Below are positions 25,721-35,356 of a stretch of 64,000 nucleotides of DNA, piece by piece; the stretch's first letter is position 1, and each line of letters begins with the position of its first letter. The translations under genes and the position numbers were made by a program. The DNA lies in NCBI RefSeq assembly GCF_014640075.1, contig NZ_BMGG01000003.1:371036-435035 (forward strand). Direction: 5' to 3'. The DNA comes from Chelatococcus reniformis. GTDB lineage: Bacteria; Pseudomonadota; Alphaproteobacteria; Rhizobiales; Beijerinckiaceae. The notes beneath the pieces were generated by a model, which worked only from the letters and a program-made list of their open reading frames with translations, ran no database searches and was not told the origin of the DNA.

Positions 25721-25939
25721 CTAAGGCATGTAGAGCGGGGCCACGGCCGCGACAGCCGCCAGCAACAGGACGTAGAGGGCAAGTTCGGCCAGCGGGGGAT
25801 GCCAGACGAAGCGTTCGTAGCCGGCATACGAGAGCAGTCGCCGCAGCACCGCGAACAGCAGGCCCGCCACCAGCGCGTAGACGAGAATGGGCGGCAGGTA
25901 CACGCCCAAGACGCCGATCTCCCGGAAGTGAGGCATCAT
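25721..25939 (-). CDS. DUF1656 (AaeX-like) small membrane protein
   Basis: A 72-residue protein with two hydrophobic segments (VYLPPILVYALVAGLLFAVL and ALYVLLLAAVAAVAPLY) and the family start HFREIGVLGVYLPP. It has ATGATG at its start, the first overlapping the FUSC gene stop (ATGA). DUF1656 genes almost always sit between a FUSC permease and a HlyD adaptor, as here. AaeX is a small subunit of unclear function in p-hydroxybenzoate efflux (family knowledge). Confidence 0.9.
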   Translation of the reverse strand: MMPHFREIGVLGVYLPPILVYALVAGLLFAVLRRLLSYAGYERFVWHPPLAELALYVLLLAAVAAVAPLYMP

Positions 25940-28050
25940 GCCGGCGCTCCGACGATGGCCGGCGAGGCGGCACCGGGCAGGGCGATGGCGAAGACGTCCC
26001 GATGGCGGCGGAGCCCGCCGCCGATCGCCGTCAGCGACACCAGGCTCATGATCGCGGCTTGGGACAACGCGTCGGTCAGGGGTTCGTCCCCTCGCTCCTG
26101 CCGCTTCGCCTCGTCCGCCAGGAGCGCGGCGATGGCCGCGTCGACCTCCGCCATGGCGTCCATGCGGGGGCGCCCGGCGGCGAGCGCGCGGAAATGCTGG
26201 GCGAGGGCATCGAGCGCGGCCTCGACCCGCAGACGCAGGGCCGGCGGCAGCGACCGTTTGACCAGTTGGAGTTCCGTGATGTTGAGGCCGATGCGCAGGC
26301 CCGCCATCGCGCCCTCGATCAGCTCGCTGTGCCCCGAGTCTCCAGGGGTCAGCCGCGGCAGCAGGGTGTTGATGCGATCGAGAACCAGCCCGCTGAAGCG
26401 GGTGCGCGGCCGCGGCCGGCCACGGCCCGCCTGACGGCCGAGATCCGCGAACAGGCCCAGGCACATGCGCTCGATGGTCCATCCCACGCCGACCGGCCGC
26501 AGCAAGCGCAGGCTGAGGATGCCCACGCCGATGCCGCCCATGAGCCCCAGCGCACCGTTGGCGAAGGTGGCGAAATCGGTCTGCGCCATGCCATTGCTGA
26601 AACCGATGAGGGCCACGGTATTGAGCGCCAGCGGCACGAAGCGGGGGCCGACACCGGGCACGGCGAGCACGGCACCGAGCGGAACGAGGAACACCATCAA
26701 CGAGACAGCCATACCGGCGAAGTCGTCGATGCCCGGAAATACCCAGAACAGGTAGACGCCTGCCACCACCGCGGCGAGAACGGTCATGCCCAGAAAGCTG
26801 GAAGCGGAGGCGACCGGATCATCCAGGCTCGCCACGATCGAGGTGATGACGCCGACGAACAGCAGGGCTGAGCTGCCGTTCGACCAGGCGGTGAGGACCC
26901 AGAAGATGCTTGTCGTCAGCACTGCGATGAAGGCCACCGCCGCCGCCACCCCGGCGAGCGGATAGTCGCGGTATCGCGCCACCTCGGCCTCGCCTGGTGG
27001 GCCGGCCCACGGCCTGCCGGCGGTGATGGCATCGCGCAGCCGCGCCAGTTCGGCCGCGGTGACCAGCGTGTCGTCCAGCCGCAGCAGCACGTTGCGGCTC
27101 AGCACCCGCTGCCTGTCCGACACCAGCTCGGCCATACCCGGCAGGGCCGCCGCAATCGTCGCGCGCAGCTGTGTCTCGCGGGGCAGAGCTTGAGCGGCCT
27201 CCGCGGGCTCGGTCAGCTGCTGGCGAAGGACCGCGTCCGTCGCTTGCAGCAGCGGCCGCAGCTCGTCGAGCAGATAGGGCGCATAGGTCTTGACCACCGA
27301 CAGACGATCGCGGACGGAGACCATATTGGCCAGCAGCCGCAGCAGTTGCGCCTGAAGTTGCCGCACTGCCGCCGAGACGGCCCGCGCGCCCGGCGTGTCG
27401 ATCGCAGCGAAGATCCGCAACTGCTCCAGTGCGGCGACGTCGGCCAGCATCTCGGCACGGTCGGCCAGCCCCTTGTCGCCCCCGATGCGCTCGTTCAGGA
27501 CGTCGCCCGCCCAGGCGCAGCTCGCCGCCACGCACCTGTCGATGGCTGCGGTCAGCGATTCGCCCGTCGTGCGCGGCAGGACCAGCCGGCTGACCAGGGT
27601 CGCGCAGAGAATGCCGAGGGAGATTTCCAGACAACGCGCGACCGCGCTGTCGAAGGCGGTGTCGGGCGCCAGCACCGCCGGCACGCCGATGATCGCGGCG
27701 CTATAGCCGGCGAGCATGGCGCCGTAGGCGGCCGGCGCGTCCCGCAGCAGTACAGAGACGAAGACGCAGCCCGCGATCCAGAGGGCGAGCCCGATCAGAA
27801 ACAGCGCCGGCACCTGCGAGAAGGCGCCGACCAGCGTCACCGCCATGAGCGCCCCGATGACGGTGCCGACGACGCGGAAGGTCGCCTTGGCGACGACCAT
27901 GCCCGCACTCGGCTGGGACACCACGTAGACCGTCAGGACCGACCACCCGGGCTGCGAGAGGTCCAGCGTAAAGGCGACGAACAGAGCCAGCATCGCCGCC
28001 GCAAACGTCTTGATCGAGAAGACGGCGTCTGACCAGGTGACCGTCGACAT
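25936..28050 (-). CDS. FUSC family inner-membrane transporter (AaeB-like)
   Basis: Aromatic-acid exporter type protein, 704 aa. Two membrane blocks are visible: about residues 10-165 (FAAAMLALFVAFTLDLSQPG, then WSVLTVYVVSQP) and about 365-520 (a repeat of the same fold, with SGNGSSALLF-like and ASSFLGMTVLAAVVAGVYLF segments), separated and followed by soluble helical domains. This double-repeat layout is the FUSC/AaeB architecture. It is the first gene of the operon with DUF1656 and HlyD genes. Likely exports aromatic or hydrophobic acids when they accumulate; no regulator gene is adjacent. Confidence 0.92.
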   Translation of the reverse strand: MSTVTWSDAVFSIKTFAAAMLALFVAFTLDLSQPGWSVLTVYVVSQPSAGMVVAKATFRVVGTVIGALMAVTLVGAFSQVPALFLIGLALWIAGCVFVSVLLRDAPAAYGAMLAGYSAAIIGVPAVLAPDTAFDSAVARCLEISLGILCATLVSRLVLPRTTGESLTAAIDRCVAASCAWAGDVLNERIGGDKGLADRAEMLADVAALEQLRIFAAIDTPGARAVSAAVRQLQAQLLRLLANMVSVRDRLSVVKTYAPYLLDELRPLLQATDAVLRQQLTEPAEAAQALPRETQLRATIAAALPGMAELVSDRQRVLSRNVLLRLDDTLVTAAELARLRDAITAGRPWAGPPGEAEVARYRDYPLAGVAAAVAFIAVLTTSIFWVLTAWSNGSSALLFVGVITSIVASLDDPVASASSFLGMTVLAAVVAGVYLFWVFPGIDDFAGMAVSLMVFLVPLGAVLAVPGVGPRFVPLALNTVALIGFSNGMAQTDFATFANGALGLMGGIGVGILSLRLLRPVGVGWTIERMCLGLFADLGRQAGRGRPRPRTRFSGLVLDRINTLLPRLTPGDSGHSELIEGAMAGLRIGLNITELQLVKRSLPPALRLRVEAALDALAQHFRALAAGRPRMDAMAEVDAAIAALLADEAKRQERGDEPLTDALSQAAIMSLVSLTAIGGGLRRHRDVFAIALPGAASPAIVGAPA

Positions 28051-28213
28051 GGGAAGCTCGCTGCGCTGGCCTACGGGGCAGTGGCGCCGGAGCCTATCCC
28101 GGCCCAGGCGATTTTACGTCATAGCGCAGGCTGAGAGTGCCGCAATTGCTTCAGCAGGGCGCGGCCTGCCTCGCTCCATTGCGTTCGGCCGGTTCCACCG
28201 ATCGGGAAGCGCT

Positions 28214-28720
28214 TTAGACCGCCGAGACGCCCGCGGGAGCGTGCAACTGACCGGGCGATGCGGAGAACAGGTTGAGGCCTGCGATGTCGGCCTCGACCTG
28301 CCGCCAGCCGAGACGGCGGTAGAACGGCGAATTTGCCGGCGTGGCGCAGAGGTAGACCGGATCGAAGCCCCGGGCGAACGCCGCCTCCGCGGCGGCACGC
28401 ACCAGGGCCGCGCCGATGCCGCGCGTGCGATGTTCGGGCTCGACCCAGACCGCGGCGACCCAGGGCGTGTAGAGCGGCCGCTCGGGCATATCGCTCGCGA
28501 TCACCGACGCGGTACCAAGGAACTGCTCGCCGCGATGGGCGACCAGCGCCAACGGCAGGCCGTCCGCGGCCAGGGTCTCCTCGACCCGGCGGGCAATGAC
28601 CGCGAGCGGGATGCCCTTGGTGCGCCACCAGGCATTCCAGATGCGGTCGGTGACCACGTCGCGGAGTGCCGGCTGCCGGCGCAGATCCGAAATCGAGAGT
28701 ATGCGGTCGTCTGGGCTCAC
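28214..28720 (-). CDS. GNAT family N-acetyltransferase
   Basis: Acetyl-CoA dependent acetyltransferase of 168 aa with the GNAT core: LALVAHRGEQFLGTASVIAS (beta 2-4), WVAAVWVEPEHRTRGIGAAL (motif A with the RTRGIG pyrophosphate loop), and NSPFYRRLGW near the end. A GTG start is supported by GGGAGGA before it. Stand-alone gene, 163 bp upstream of the FUSC operon on the same strand and 22 bp after the DUF1254 gene stop, so it might be co-transcribed with the latter. Substrate unknown. Confidence 0.88.
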   Translation of the reverse strand: MSPDDRILSISDLRRQPALRDVVTDRIWNAWWRTKGIPLAVIARRVEETLAADGLPLALVAHRGEQFLGTASVIASDMPERPLYTPWVAAVWVEPEHRTRGIGAALVRAAAEAAFARGFDPVYLCATPANSPFYRRLGWRQVEADIAGLNLFSASPGQLHAPAGVSAV

Positions 28721-28742
28721 GGGTGTCCTCCCGACGTCCGCA

Positions 28743-30422
28743 TCAGCGGCCGGCGGCGCGCGCGGGACGCGCCGCCGGCCGCTGATGCGATGGAGCCTGC
28801 GCCGTCGGCTCGGGCAGCTTGTCGACCCTGGGTGCCGGCCAAGTTCCGTTCAGCAGCTCGGGCTTGGGCCAGTAGTAACGCAAGGCCAGCACGAACGGGC
28901 CGTCGGGCGCCGGCAGCCAGTTGGCGTCCTTGTCGCCGCCGGGCGGCTGGTTCTGGATGTGGATGGTGACACCGCCGTCGCGATCGCGCTTCAGAGAGGG
29001 CAGCATCGACGAATTGATCAGGTAGCGATTGATCGGATTGGCGACCAGACGCCGGCTCGGCGCGTCGTAGAGCGTGAGGGACCAGAAGGCGTTGACCGGC
29101 GGCAGCCGGCCTTTGGCGAAACGCAGCGTGTAGCGGCCCTCGCTGCCGTCGAGGGGCTGGCCCTTGGCGTCGAGCTCGTAGAGCGGGAACAGCGCTTCGT
29201 CGCGCGAGTTGGCGCCGAAGCCGACCTGGGCACCGAGGGCCCGCGCCACATAGTCGTCGGCCAGCATCTCGCGCGTGCCGAACAGCCCGTCGACCCTGCC
29301 GCCCAGCGCGGTGCGGCGCGTGTCGATCGTCCGCTGCCCCTCGGCCATGCCCGTGTAGAGCGCGGCCTTCATGTCGTTGGAGAGATCCGTCACGGCGAAG
29401 CGCCGGCCCGGCACGACACCGATAGTGGCGAAGCGCTCGCGCAACGCCGCCTCGGCCGGCGATGGCGGCGCGAACTGCAGCGCGAATGCCAGGATGTCGT
29501 AGAACTCCAGCGACGAACGCAGCTCCCGCGGCCGCGCCGGCTTCAGCCAGTCGACGGCCGGCGCCCGCGGCGCCGGCCGGCCGGTGACGGTCGACAAGAG
29601 CTCGAGCTTGTAGCCCGCCTGGATCGCCTTGACCTTGTCGAGGTCAGAGGCCCCGAACAGCTGCGTGCGGCCGATAAGGCTGACCAGCTCCGTGTCGGCG
29701 CGGATCACCCGGCTGATGTCCGCGGGCGCGGTGCCCGTCCAGTTCGGTCCGGCGATGAGGAAACGGCCGCCCCCATTGCCCGTCCTCCGCGTGCCGGCAT
29801 AGGCGAAATTGTAGGTGTAGAGATCGATCAGCTGGAAGGCGAAGTACCGCTCCTTCTCCATGGGCGGCACCGTCAGCACCACCGGCTCGGCCCGGAGATC
29901 GAGGCCGGCGAAGGTATAGAGGGTGTCGGCGTTGGGGGCGACGGAAGCCGTGTCGTCGGGCGTCGGCGCCTGGGCAACGCTGACCAGGGTGTTGAAGGGT
30001 CCCTTGTAGTTCGGGCCCCCCTTGTCGACGGCGAGGGCGTAGAGGCTGGCGTAGCTGCTGACCAGCGGCACACCGTAGACATAGGCCTCGCGCGCGATGG
30101 TGCGCGCCTCGAGCATGGGTGACGGCAGGTGCAGCGGCGCAATCGGTGTGACGCCCCCCGACGCCGGTGGCCCGGACCCCGGCGCCAGTTCGCCCGCTGG
30201 CGGCGCCGGATCCTCCCGGGCCGGCGGATGGGCTCCCGGCGGAACGAGCGTCGCGGAATCGGCAGCGGCAACGGGCGGGGCGGGCGGCCCTGCGGCCGGA
30301 GCCGTCCCGGGCGGGCCAGCATCGGTCCGCGGTGTCGGCACGCCGGGCGTGTTGGCCGTCTGCGCGGCGAGACAGGCGCCGATCACCAGCACCGCTCCCG
30401 CCACCATCCCGAACCGGCTCAT
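28743..30422 (-). CDS. DUF1254/DUF1214 exported protein
   Basis: Secreted protein, 559 aa. A signal peptide (MSRFGMVAGAVLVIGACLAA) is followed by a 70-residue Pro/Ala-rich linker and then the DUF1254 domain (AREAYVYGVPLVSSYASLYA, SVAPNADTLYTFAGLDL) and the DUF1214 domain (PPVNAFWSLTLYD, the INRYLINSSMLPSL segment, and PPGGDKDANWLPAPDGPFVL). These two domains regularly occur together in periplasmic proteins of unknown function. GGAGAAG precedes the ATG at 30422; the frame extends upstream without a ribosome site. Divergent from the DUF3606 gene. Confidence 0.9.
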   Translation of the reverse strand: MSRFGMVAGAVLVIGACLAAQTANTPGVPTPRTDAGPPGTAPAAGPPAPPVAAADSATLVPPGAHPPAREDPAPPAGELAPGSGPPASGGVTPIAPLHLPSPMLEARTIAREAYVYGVPLVSSYASLYALAVDKGGPNYKGPFNTLVSVAQAPTPDDTASVAPNADTLYTFAGLDLRAEPVVLTVPPMEKERYFAFQLIDLYTYNFAYAGTRRTGNGGGRFLIAGPNWTGTAPADISRVIRADTELVSLIGRTQLFGASDLDKVKAIQAGYKLELLSTVTGRPAPRAPAVDWLKPARPRELRSSLEFYDILAFALQFAPPSPAEAALRERFATIGVVPGRRFAVTDLSNDMKAALYTGMAEGQRTIDTRRTALGGRVDGLFGTREMLADDYVARALGAQVGFGANSRDEALFPLYELDAKGQPLDGSEGRYTLRFAKGRLPPVNAFWSLTLYDAPSRRLVANPINRYLINSSMLPSLKRDRDGGVTIHIQNQPPGGDKDANWLPAPDGPFVLALRYYWPKPELLNGTWPAPRVDKLPEPTAQAPSHQRPAARPARAAGR

Positions 30423-30651
30423 ATCCGCTTCTCCGCGCGAGCGCGTTTCCGTGGAGCATGTCCCGCCGATCGATGTGTCCCATCGGATCGCCCGGCGCTC
30501 CGGCCCCAAGAGATCAGGTCTAAAGCCCTATATAGGATCGATCCGGCCATGGCAGCGGCAACCGTGCCCGACGTCGGTCAGGGCACGGTGGAACGGCTCG
30601 GCCGCAATTCCCATTTCATAGGCCTGGGGGCTCTTCGCAACGGAGATCACC

Positions 30652-30840
30652 ATGACCGGTGACATCAGGACGTCCGGCGGCCAGGAGCGCGATGCGCTGA
30701 CCGGGGCGGGGTATGACGTCGATGGCTTCGCCGAGCGCCACGGCATCACCACCGCCAAGGCGCGGGAGTTGATCCAGCGCTTTGGGCACGACCGCGCCAA
30801 GCTCGAGGCCGAAGCCGCCAAGCTCAAGACGGACCGATGA
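30652..30840 (+). CDS. DUF3606-like small protein
   Basis: A 62-residue soluble helical protein. The C-terminal half (VDGFAERHGITTAKARELIQ, then RFGHDRAKLEAEAAKL) matches the pattern of DUF3606 proteins, which are short stress-linked proteins of unknown role in proteobacteria. AACGGAG stands before the ATG. Monocistronic, divergent from the DUF1254 gene; the 229-bp gap between them should hold both promoters. Confidence 0.75.
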   Translation: MTGDIRTSGGQERDALTGAGYDVDGFAERHGITTAKARELIQRFGHDRAKLEAEAAKLKTDR

Positions 30841-30914
30841 CCGCCCGCCGGGCCCGCGTGAGCCCTGGCCGGGATGCTACGGGCGACAGGTGATTGTGCC
30901 AGCGCCCGGAACGG

Positions 30915-33900
30915 CTACCAGACGTCGACGCTGACGCGCTTCTTGCCTGCACGCGGCGTCGGCGCCGGCAGCGAGCGCAAGCCACGGACGAGCCAACGGC
31001 GGGTTTCGGAGGGGTCGATGACATCGTCGACCTCCAGATAGCTGGCGCTGCTCAGCGCCTTGTTCTTCTCATACTCCTGGGCCACCATCTGATCGAACCA
31101 GGCCTTGCGCTGCGCCGGGTCATCGATCGCCAGCAGTTCCTTGCGGTAGGCGAGCTTGACGCCGCCCTCCAGACCCATCGGGCCGAACTCGCCGGTGGGC
31201 CAGGAGACGAGGAAGAACGAGGCGTGGCTGCTGCCGCCGGCCATGGCCAGCGCGCCCAGCCCGTAGCCCTTGCGTAGCACGACGGTGAAATAGGGCACGG
31301 TGGCGTTGGCCGCCGCAATGAACATGCGCGACACGTGCCGCACCTGCGCCGTCTTCTCCACCTCCGGTCCCACCATCATGCCGGGTGTGTCGCACAGCGA
31401 CACGATCGGCAGGTCGAAAGCGTCGCAGAGCTGGATGAAGCGAGCGGCCTTGTCGCCGCCGTCGGCATCGATGGCCCCGCCCAGGTGCCGCGAATTATTG
31501 GCGATGAGGCCCATCGGCCGGCCCTCGACGCGGATCAGCGCAGTGATCATGCCGACCCCGAAGCCAGGCCTCAGCTCCTGCACCGAGCCGCTGTCGGCGA
31601 GCGTCTCGATGAGCGGCCGGATGTCGTAGGCGCGCAGACGGTTCTCGGGGATGGCGCGGCGCAGCCGGCGCTGATCGGCGCAATCCCATGCGGCGAGCCG
31701 CCCCTGAAAATAGCTCAGGTATTTCTTGGCGGCCTTGACGCCCTCGGCCTCGTCGGCCACGGCGATGTCGACGACGCCGTTGGGCACCTGAACGCTCATC
31801 GGCCCGACGTCCTCGGGACGGAAGATGCCGAGGCCCCCGCCCTCGATCATGGCCGGGCCGCCCATGCCGATGTTGCTGTTTTCGGCGGCGATGATGACGT
31901 CGCAGCCGCCGAGCACGGCGGCGTTGCCCGCGAACGCTCGCCCTGCGGTCACGCCGACCACCGGCACGAGGCCGCTGAGGGCGCCGAAGCGCAGGAAGGT
32001 CGTGGTGTCGAGCCCCGCCGGCGCCGGCCACTCGTCGCCGGGCCGGCCGCCGCCGCCCTCGGCGAACACCACCACCGGCAGCCGCCAATGCTCCGCAAGG
32101 CCGAGCAGGCGGTCCTTCTTGCGGTGGTTCATCACGCCCTGCGTGCCGGCGAAGACCGTGTAGTCGTAGCCCATGACGGCGCAGCGTGCCGCCTCGTCGG
32201 CAAAGTCGTCGCCGTTGACCGAAGCGAGACCGGTCACCATGCCGTCGGCGGGGCTGACGCGGCGCAACTCGTCGAACGAGCGCCGCTGGCGCTGGGCGGC
32301 GACGGCGAGCGCGCCGTACTCGATGAAGCTGCCGGGGTCGACGAGGTCGGCGATGTTCTCCCGCACGGTCCGCTGATTGGTCTTGCGGCGGCGCGCCACG
32401 GCGTCGGGCCGGCGCGCGTCATAGAGCTCCTCGTGGCGCTCGATGGCCTCCGCCAGGTCGGGCCGGATGGCGTCGAGATCCTCCGCCTCGGCCCCCTCCG
32501 CATGCACGCCGTCAACTTCAGCCGGATCGACGAAAACGAGCGGCGAGCGCTCGAACACCGTGTCGCCCGGCGCGACGAGGATCTGGCGAACGATGCCGGA
32601 GACTTCGGCTGTGACCACGTGCTCCATCTTCATGGCCTCGAGCACGAGCACCGGCTGACCGGCCCGCACAGGGGTGCCTGCCGCGACGTCGATGCCGACG
32701 ATGGTGCCCTGCAGCGGCGCGGCGACGGCCACCAGGCCCTCCGGCGCATCGATCTCGATCGGGTCAGCCGCCGCGGACGGCTCCTCCGCCAGGGCACCAC
32801 CGCCCTCCCCGTCGAACACGGCGAGGGGATCGCGTTCGCGCGAGCTGCGGATCTTGGGCCTGCCGGCGGCCGCGGCGGCCGGGCGATGGAACAGCTCCCG
32901 GTGGCCGGCGTCCGCGTCGGCCAGCAGCGCGCCGATGTGCTGCTCCAGGAAGCGCGTGTGCACCTCGTTGGCGAGGAAGGCGGGGCTCTTCAGCAGGGCC
33001 CGGAGCAGCGGCAGGTTGGTCGCCACCCCCTGAATGCGGAACTCGCACAGGGCCCGGTAGGCCCGGCGCACCGCATCCCCATAGTCGGGCGAGGCGTTAT
33101 GGACGACGAGCTTGGCGAGCAGCGAGTCGTAACGCGGGCTGGTGGTGTAGCCGGCGTAGCCGAAGCTGTCGACGCGGATGCCCGGCCCCGCCGGCGTGTC
33201 GAAGGCCTCCAGCGTGCCGCCCGAGGGGCGGGCCGAGCCGTCGGCCGCGATGGTCTCCATGTTGACGCGCAGCTCGATGGCGAAGCCTCGCGGCGCGAGG
33301 CGCTCGCCGAGGCCCACGTCGGCGAGGCAAGCGCCGGCTGCGAGCTTCAGCTGTGTCTGCACGAGATCGACGCCGTAGACCTCCTCGGTCACCGTGTGCT
33401 CCACCTGAAGCCGCGGGTTCACCTCCATGAAGGCGAACTCGGTCGGCGTGGCGGAGCCCGCGGGCACCAAATACTCGAAGGTACCGAGGCCGCGGTAGCC
33501 CACCTCTTCGGCGAGGCGGACGGAGGCGGCGCACAGCGCCTCGCGTAGCGCCGACGGCAGCGTCGGACTCGGGGCCACCTCGACGATCTTCTGGTTGCGG
33601 CGCTGGATCGAGCATTCGCGCTCGCCGAGATGGGTGACGCGCCGGCCATCGCCCACCACCTGGACCTCGATATGGCGGGCCGACGGCAGATAGCGCTCGA
33701 CATAGAGATCGCCCGAGCCGAAGGCGCTCTGCGCCTCGGAGCGGCAGCGCTCGTAGGCGGCGTCGATGGCGTCGAGCGCGGTGACGACGCGCATGCCACG
33801 GCCGCCGCCGCCGGCGATGGCCTTGATCATCACCGCCGCGTCCGGGCCCAGGGATGCGAAGAAGGCCTTGACCTCGTCCAGGCTGGTCGGGCCGGAGGTG

Positions 33901-34298
33901 CCGGCGAGCAGCGGGATGCCGGCGGCGCGCGCCGCGGCACGCGCCTTCGACTTGTCGCCGAACAGCTCGAGATGCTCCGGCGCCGGCCCGACGAAGGTGA
34001 TCCCCTCCCCGGCCGCTCGCCGGGCGAAGGTGGCGCTTTCGCTGAGGAAGCCATAGCCCGGGTGGATCGCATCGCAGCCCGTCGCCTTCGCCACCGCCAC
34101 CAGAGCCTCGATGTCGAGGTAGGCGGCCGCCCCTTGGAGCTCGAGCTCGACCGCCTCGTCGGCGACCCGAACGTGCAGCGACCTGGCATCGTCCCGGGCG
34201 AAGACGGCGACGCTGGCGAGGCCCAGCTCCGACGCCGCGCGTGCGATGCGAACCGCGATCTCACCCCGGTTGGCGATCAGGAGCTTGGCTATCGTCAT
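30915..34298 (-). CDS. Single-chain acyl-CoA carboxylase (BC-BT-BCCP-CT)
   Basis: A 1127-residue multidomain enzyme that carboxylates an acyl-CoA using ATP, bicarbonate and biotin. Order: biotin carboxylase about 1-450 (LLIANRGEIAVRIARAA, the ATP loop IAGGGGRGMRVV, ECSIQRRNQKIVEVAPS, MEVNPRLQVEHTVTEEVYG), a linking region, biotin carrier about 520-590 with EAMKMEH and biotinylated Lys557, then carboxyltransferase about 640-1127 (GVMNHRKKDRLLGLAEH; CDTPGMMVGPEVEKTA; KGYGLGALAMAGGSS). This one-chain layout matches long-chain acyl-CoA carboxylase (LCC) described from Mycobacterium avium subsp. paratuberculosis and Rhodopseudomonas palustris. GGAGGGA precedes the ATG at 34298. Same strand as an SDR and a nitronate monooxygenase upstream. 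Substrate is not fixed by sequence. Confidence 0.95.
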   Translation of the reverse strand: MTIAKLLIANRGEIAVRIARAASELGLASVAVFARDDARSLHVRVADEAVELELQGAAAYLDIEALVAVAKATGCDAIHPGYGFLSESATFARRAAGEGITFVGPAPEHLELFGDKSKARAAARAAGIPLLAGTSGPTSLDEVKAFFASLGPDAAVMIKAIAGGGGRGMRVVTALDAIDAAYERCRSEAQSAFGSGDLYVERYLPSARHIEVQVVGDGRRVTHLGERECSIQRRNQKIVEVAPSPTLPSALREALCAASVRLAEEVGYRGLGTFEYLVPAGSATPTEFAFMEVNPRLQVEHTVTEEVYGVDLVQTQLKLAAGACLADVGLGERLAPRGFAIELRVNMETIAADGSARPSGGTLEAFDTPAGPGIRVDSFGYAGYTTSPRYDSLLAKLVVHNASPDYGDAVRRAYRALCEFRIQGVATNLPLLRALLKSPAFLANEVHTRFLEQHIGALLADADAGHRELFHRPAAAAAGRPKIRSSRERDPLAVFDGEGGGALAEEPSAAADPIEIDAPEGLVAVAAPLQGTIVGIDVAAGTPVRAGQPVLVLEAMKMEHVVTAEVSGIVRQILVAPGDTVFERSPLVFVDPAEVDGVHAEGAEAEDLDAIRPDLAEAIERHEELYDARRPDAVARRRKTNQRTVRENIADLVDPGSFIEYGALAVAAQRQRRSFDELRRVSPADGMVTGLASVNGDDFADEAARCAVMGYDYTVFAGTQGVMNHRKKDRLLGLAEHWRLPVVVFAEGGGGRPGDEWPAPAGLDTTTFLRFGALSGLVPVVGVTAGRAFAGNAAVLGGCDVIIAAENSNIGMGGPAMIEGGGLGIFRPEDVGPMSVQVPNGVVDIAVADEAEGVKAAKKYLSYFQGRLAAWDCADQRRLRRAIPENRLRAYDIRPLIETLADSGSVQELRPGFGVGMITALIRVEGRPMGLIANNSRHLGGAIDADGGDKAARFIQLCDAFDLPIVSLCDTPGMMVGPEVEKTAQVRHVSRMFIAAANATVPYFTVVLRKGYGLGALAMAGGSSHASFFLVSWPTGEFGPMGLEGGVKLAYRKELLAIDDPAQRKAWFDQMVAQEYEKNKALSSASYLEVDDVIDPSETRRWLVRGLRSLPAPTPRAGKKRVSVDVW

Positions 34299-34437
34299 CG
34301 GTTTCGTTCCCTCCGGCGCGCGAAACAAAGACCCGCCGCCACCCTCATCTCATACGGACGGCGCCGGAATGCGTCAACGTGTTGATATGATCGACGTCCC
34401 GATGGCGCCGGCCGGCGGCCGTCTCTCGCGCCGGCCG

Positions 34438-35196
34438 CTATTGTGCGAGATAGCCGCCGTCGACGGGCAGCATCACCCCGGTGACGTAGCTCGCGGCGGG
34501 CGACGCCAGGAAGACTGCGGCCCCGATGAGTTCGGCGGGCTGGCCCATCCGGCCCATCGGCGTATGGGCGAGCACGCGCTCGAGCCGCTCCGGATCCTCG
34601 CGGGTGCGCTCGGTCATCGCCGTCTCGATGAAGCCCGGTGCGATGGCGTTGACGCGAATGCCGTCAGCGGCCAGCTCGACCGCCAGCGCCTTGGTCATCT
34701 GCCGCACCGCCCCCTTCGAGGCGACGTAGGGCAGCGCGTGACGCACGCCGACGAAGGACAGCACCGAGCCGATGTTGATGATCGAGCCCTTCGTCTCCTT
34801 CAACTGGGCGAGAAAGGCCCGTACCGTGTTGTAGGAGCCGGTGAGATTGACGCTCAGCGTCCGATCCCATTTCTCGGCGGAATCGTCGTCCTCGAGCGGG
34901 CCGACGGCGGCGATGCCCGCGTTGTTGACGAGGATCGACACGGGCTGCTCGCGCGCGGTACGCCGGGCCAGCGCGACGCAGGCCTCGCGGTCGGCGACAT
35001 CGAGCACGGCGGCCCAGGCCTGGCCACCGGCGATACGGATCGCCTCCGCCGTCGCCTCGGCGACGTCCGCGTCCCGGTCGGTCGCGATGAGGCTGGCTCC
35101 CGCATCGGCCAGGCCGATGGCGATCGCCCGTCCGTTGCCCCGGCCGGCCCCGGTCACCAGCGCCACCTGTCCCTCGAGCGAGAACGATACGGCCAT
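34438..35196 (-). CDS. SDR family oxidoreductase
   Basis: Short-chain dehydrogenase, 252 aa, classical type. Cofactor motif VTGAGRGNGRAIA has Asn where most members have Ile (GxxxGxG kept), then LVNNAG, catalytic Ser in IGSVLSF and the YVASK pair, and APGFIETAMT. The acidic residue after the second strand (ATDRDAD) favours NAD(H). It lies 139 bp upstream of the LCC-type carboxylase and downstream of the nitronate monooxygenase on the same strand, so it may oxidise a hydroxyacyl intermediate of the same route (inference). Confidence 0.92.
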   Translation of the reverse strand: MAVSFSLEGQVALVTGAGRGNGRAIAIGLADAGASLIATDRDADVAEATAEAIRIAGGQAWAAVLDVADREACVALARRTAREQPVSILVNNAGIAAVGPLEDDDSAEKWDRTLSVNLTGSYNTVRAFLAQLKETKGSIINIGSVLSFVGVRHALPYVASKGAVRQMTKALAVELAADGIRVNAIAPGFIETAMTERTREDPERLERVLAHTPMGRMGQPAELIGAAVFLASPAASYVTGVMLPVDGGYLAQ

Positions 35197-35264
35197 CGCG
35201 CGTCCACCCTATGCTTGTCGTTGTCGTGGGGGGCGGCCCGGCTCCCGGTCCGCCCGCGCCCAGG

Positions 35265-35313
35265 CTAAAGCGCTTCGCATTTGAGTGAAATCACCCAATC
35301 ACGGGAAAGCGCC
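35265..35313. repeat. Possible remnant of a dispersed intergenic repeat
   Basis: CTAAAGCGCTTCGCAT followed by TTGAGTGAAATCACCCAATC and GGGAAAGCGCC lies between the SDR and nitronate monooxygenase genes. The core CTAAAGCGCTTC recurs on the other strand at 28203-28214. It resembles short palindromic repeats (AAGCGCTT) common in Hyphomicrobiales; the second match is only 12 bp. Confidence 0.35.
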
Positions 35314-35356
35314 CCAGGCCGAGCCTGACGGCGGCGCCAACGCGGCCCGAACCGTC

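Noticed and set aside
28596..30122. 508-codon plus-strand frame opposite the DUF1254 gene
   Set aside because: No ribosome site, repetitive basic composition, and the minus strand gives a signal peptide plus two known domains.
31335..33548. Very long open frame on the plus strand opposite the single-chain carboxylase
   Set aside because: Antisense shadow caused by high GC third positions: composition rich in Arg, Gly, His and Asp, no ribosome site and no motif, while the minus strand has a full domain series.
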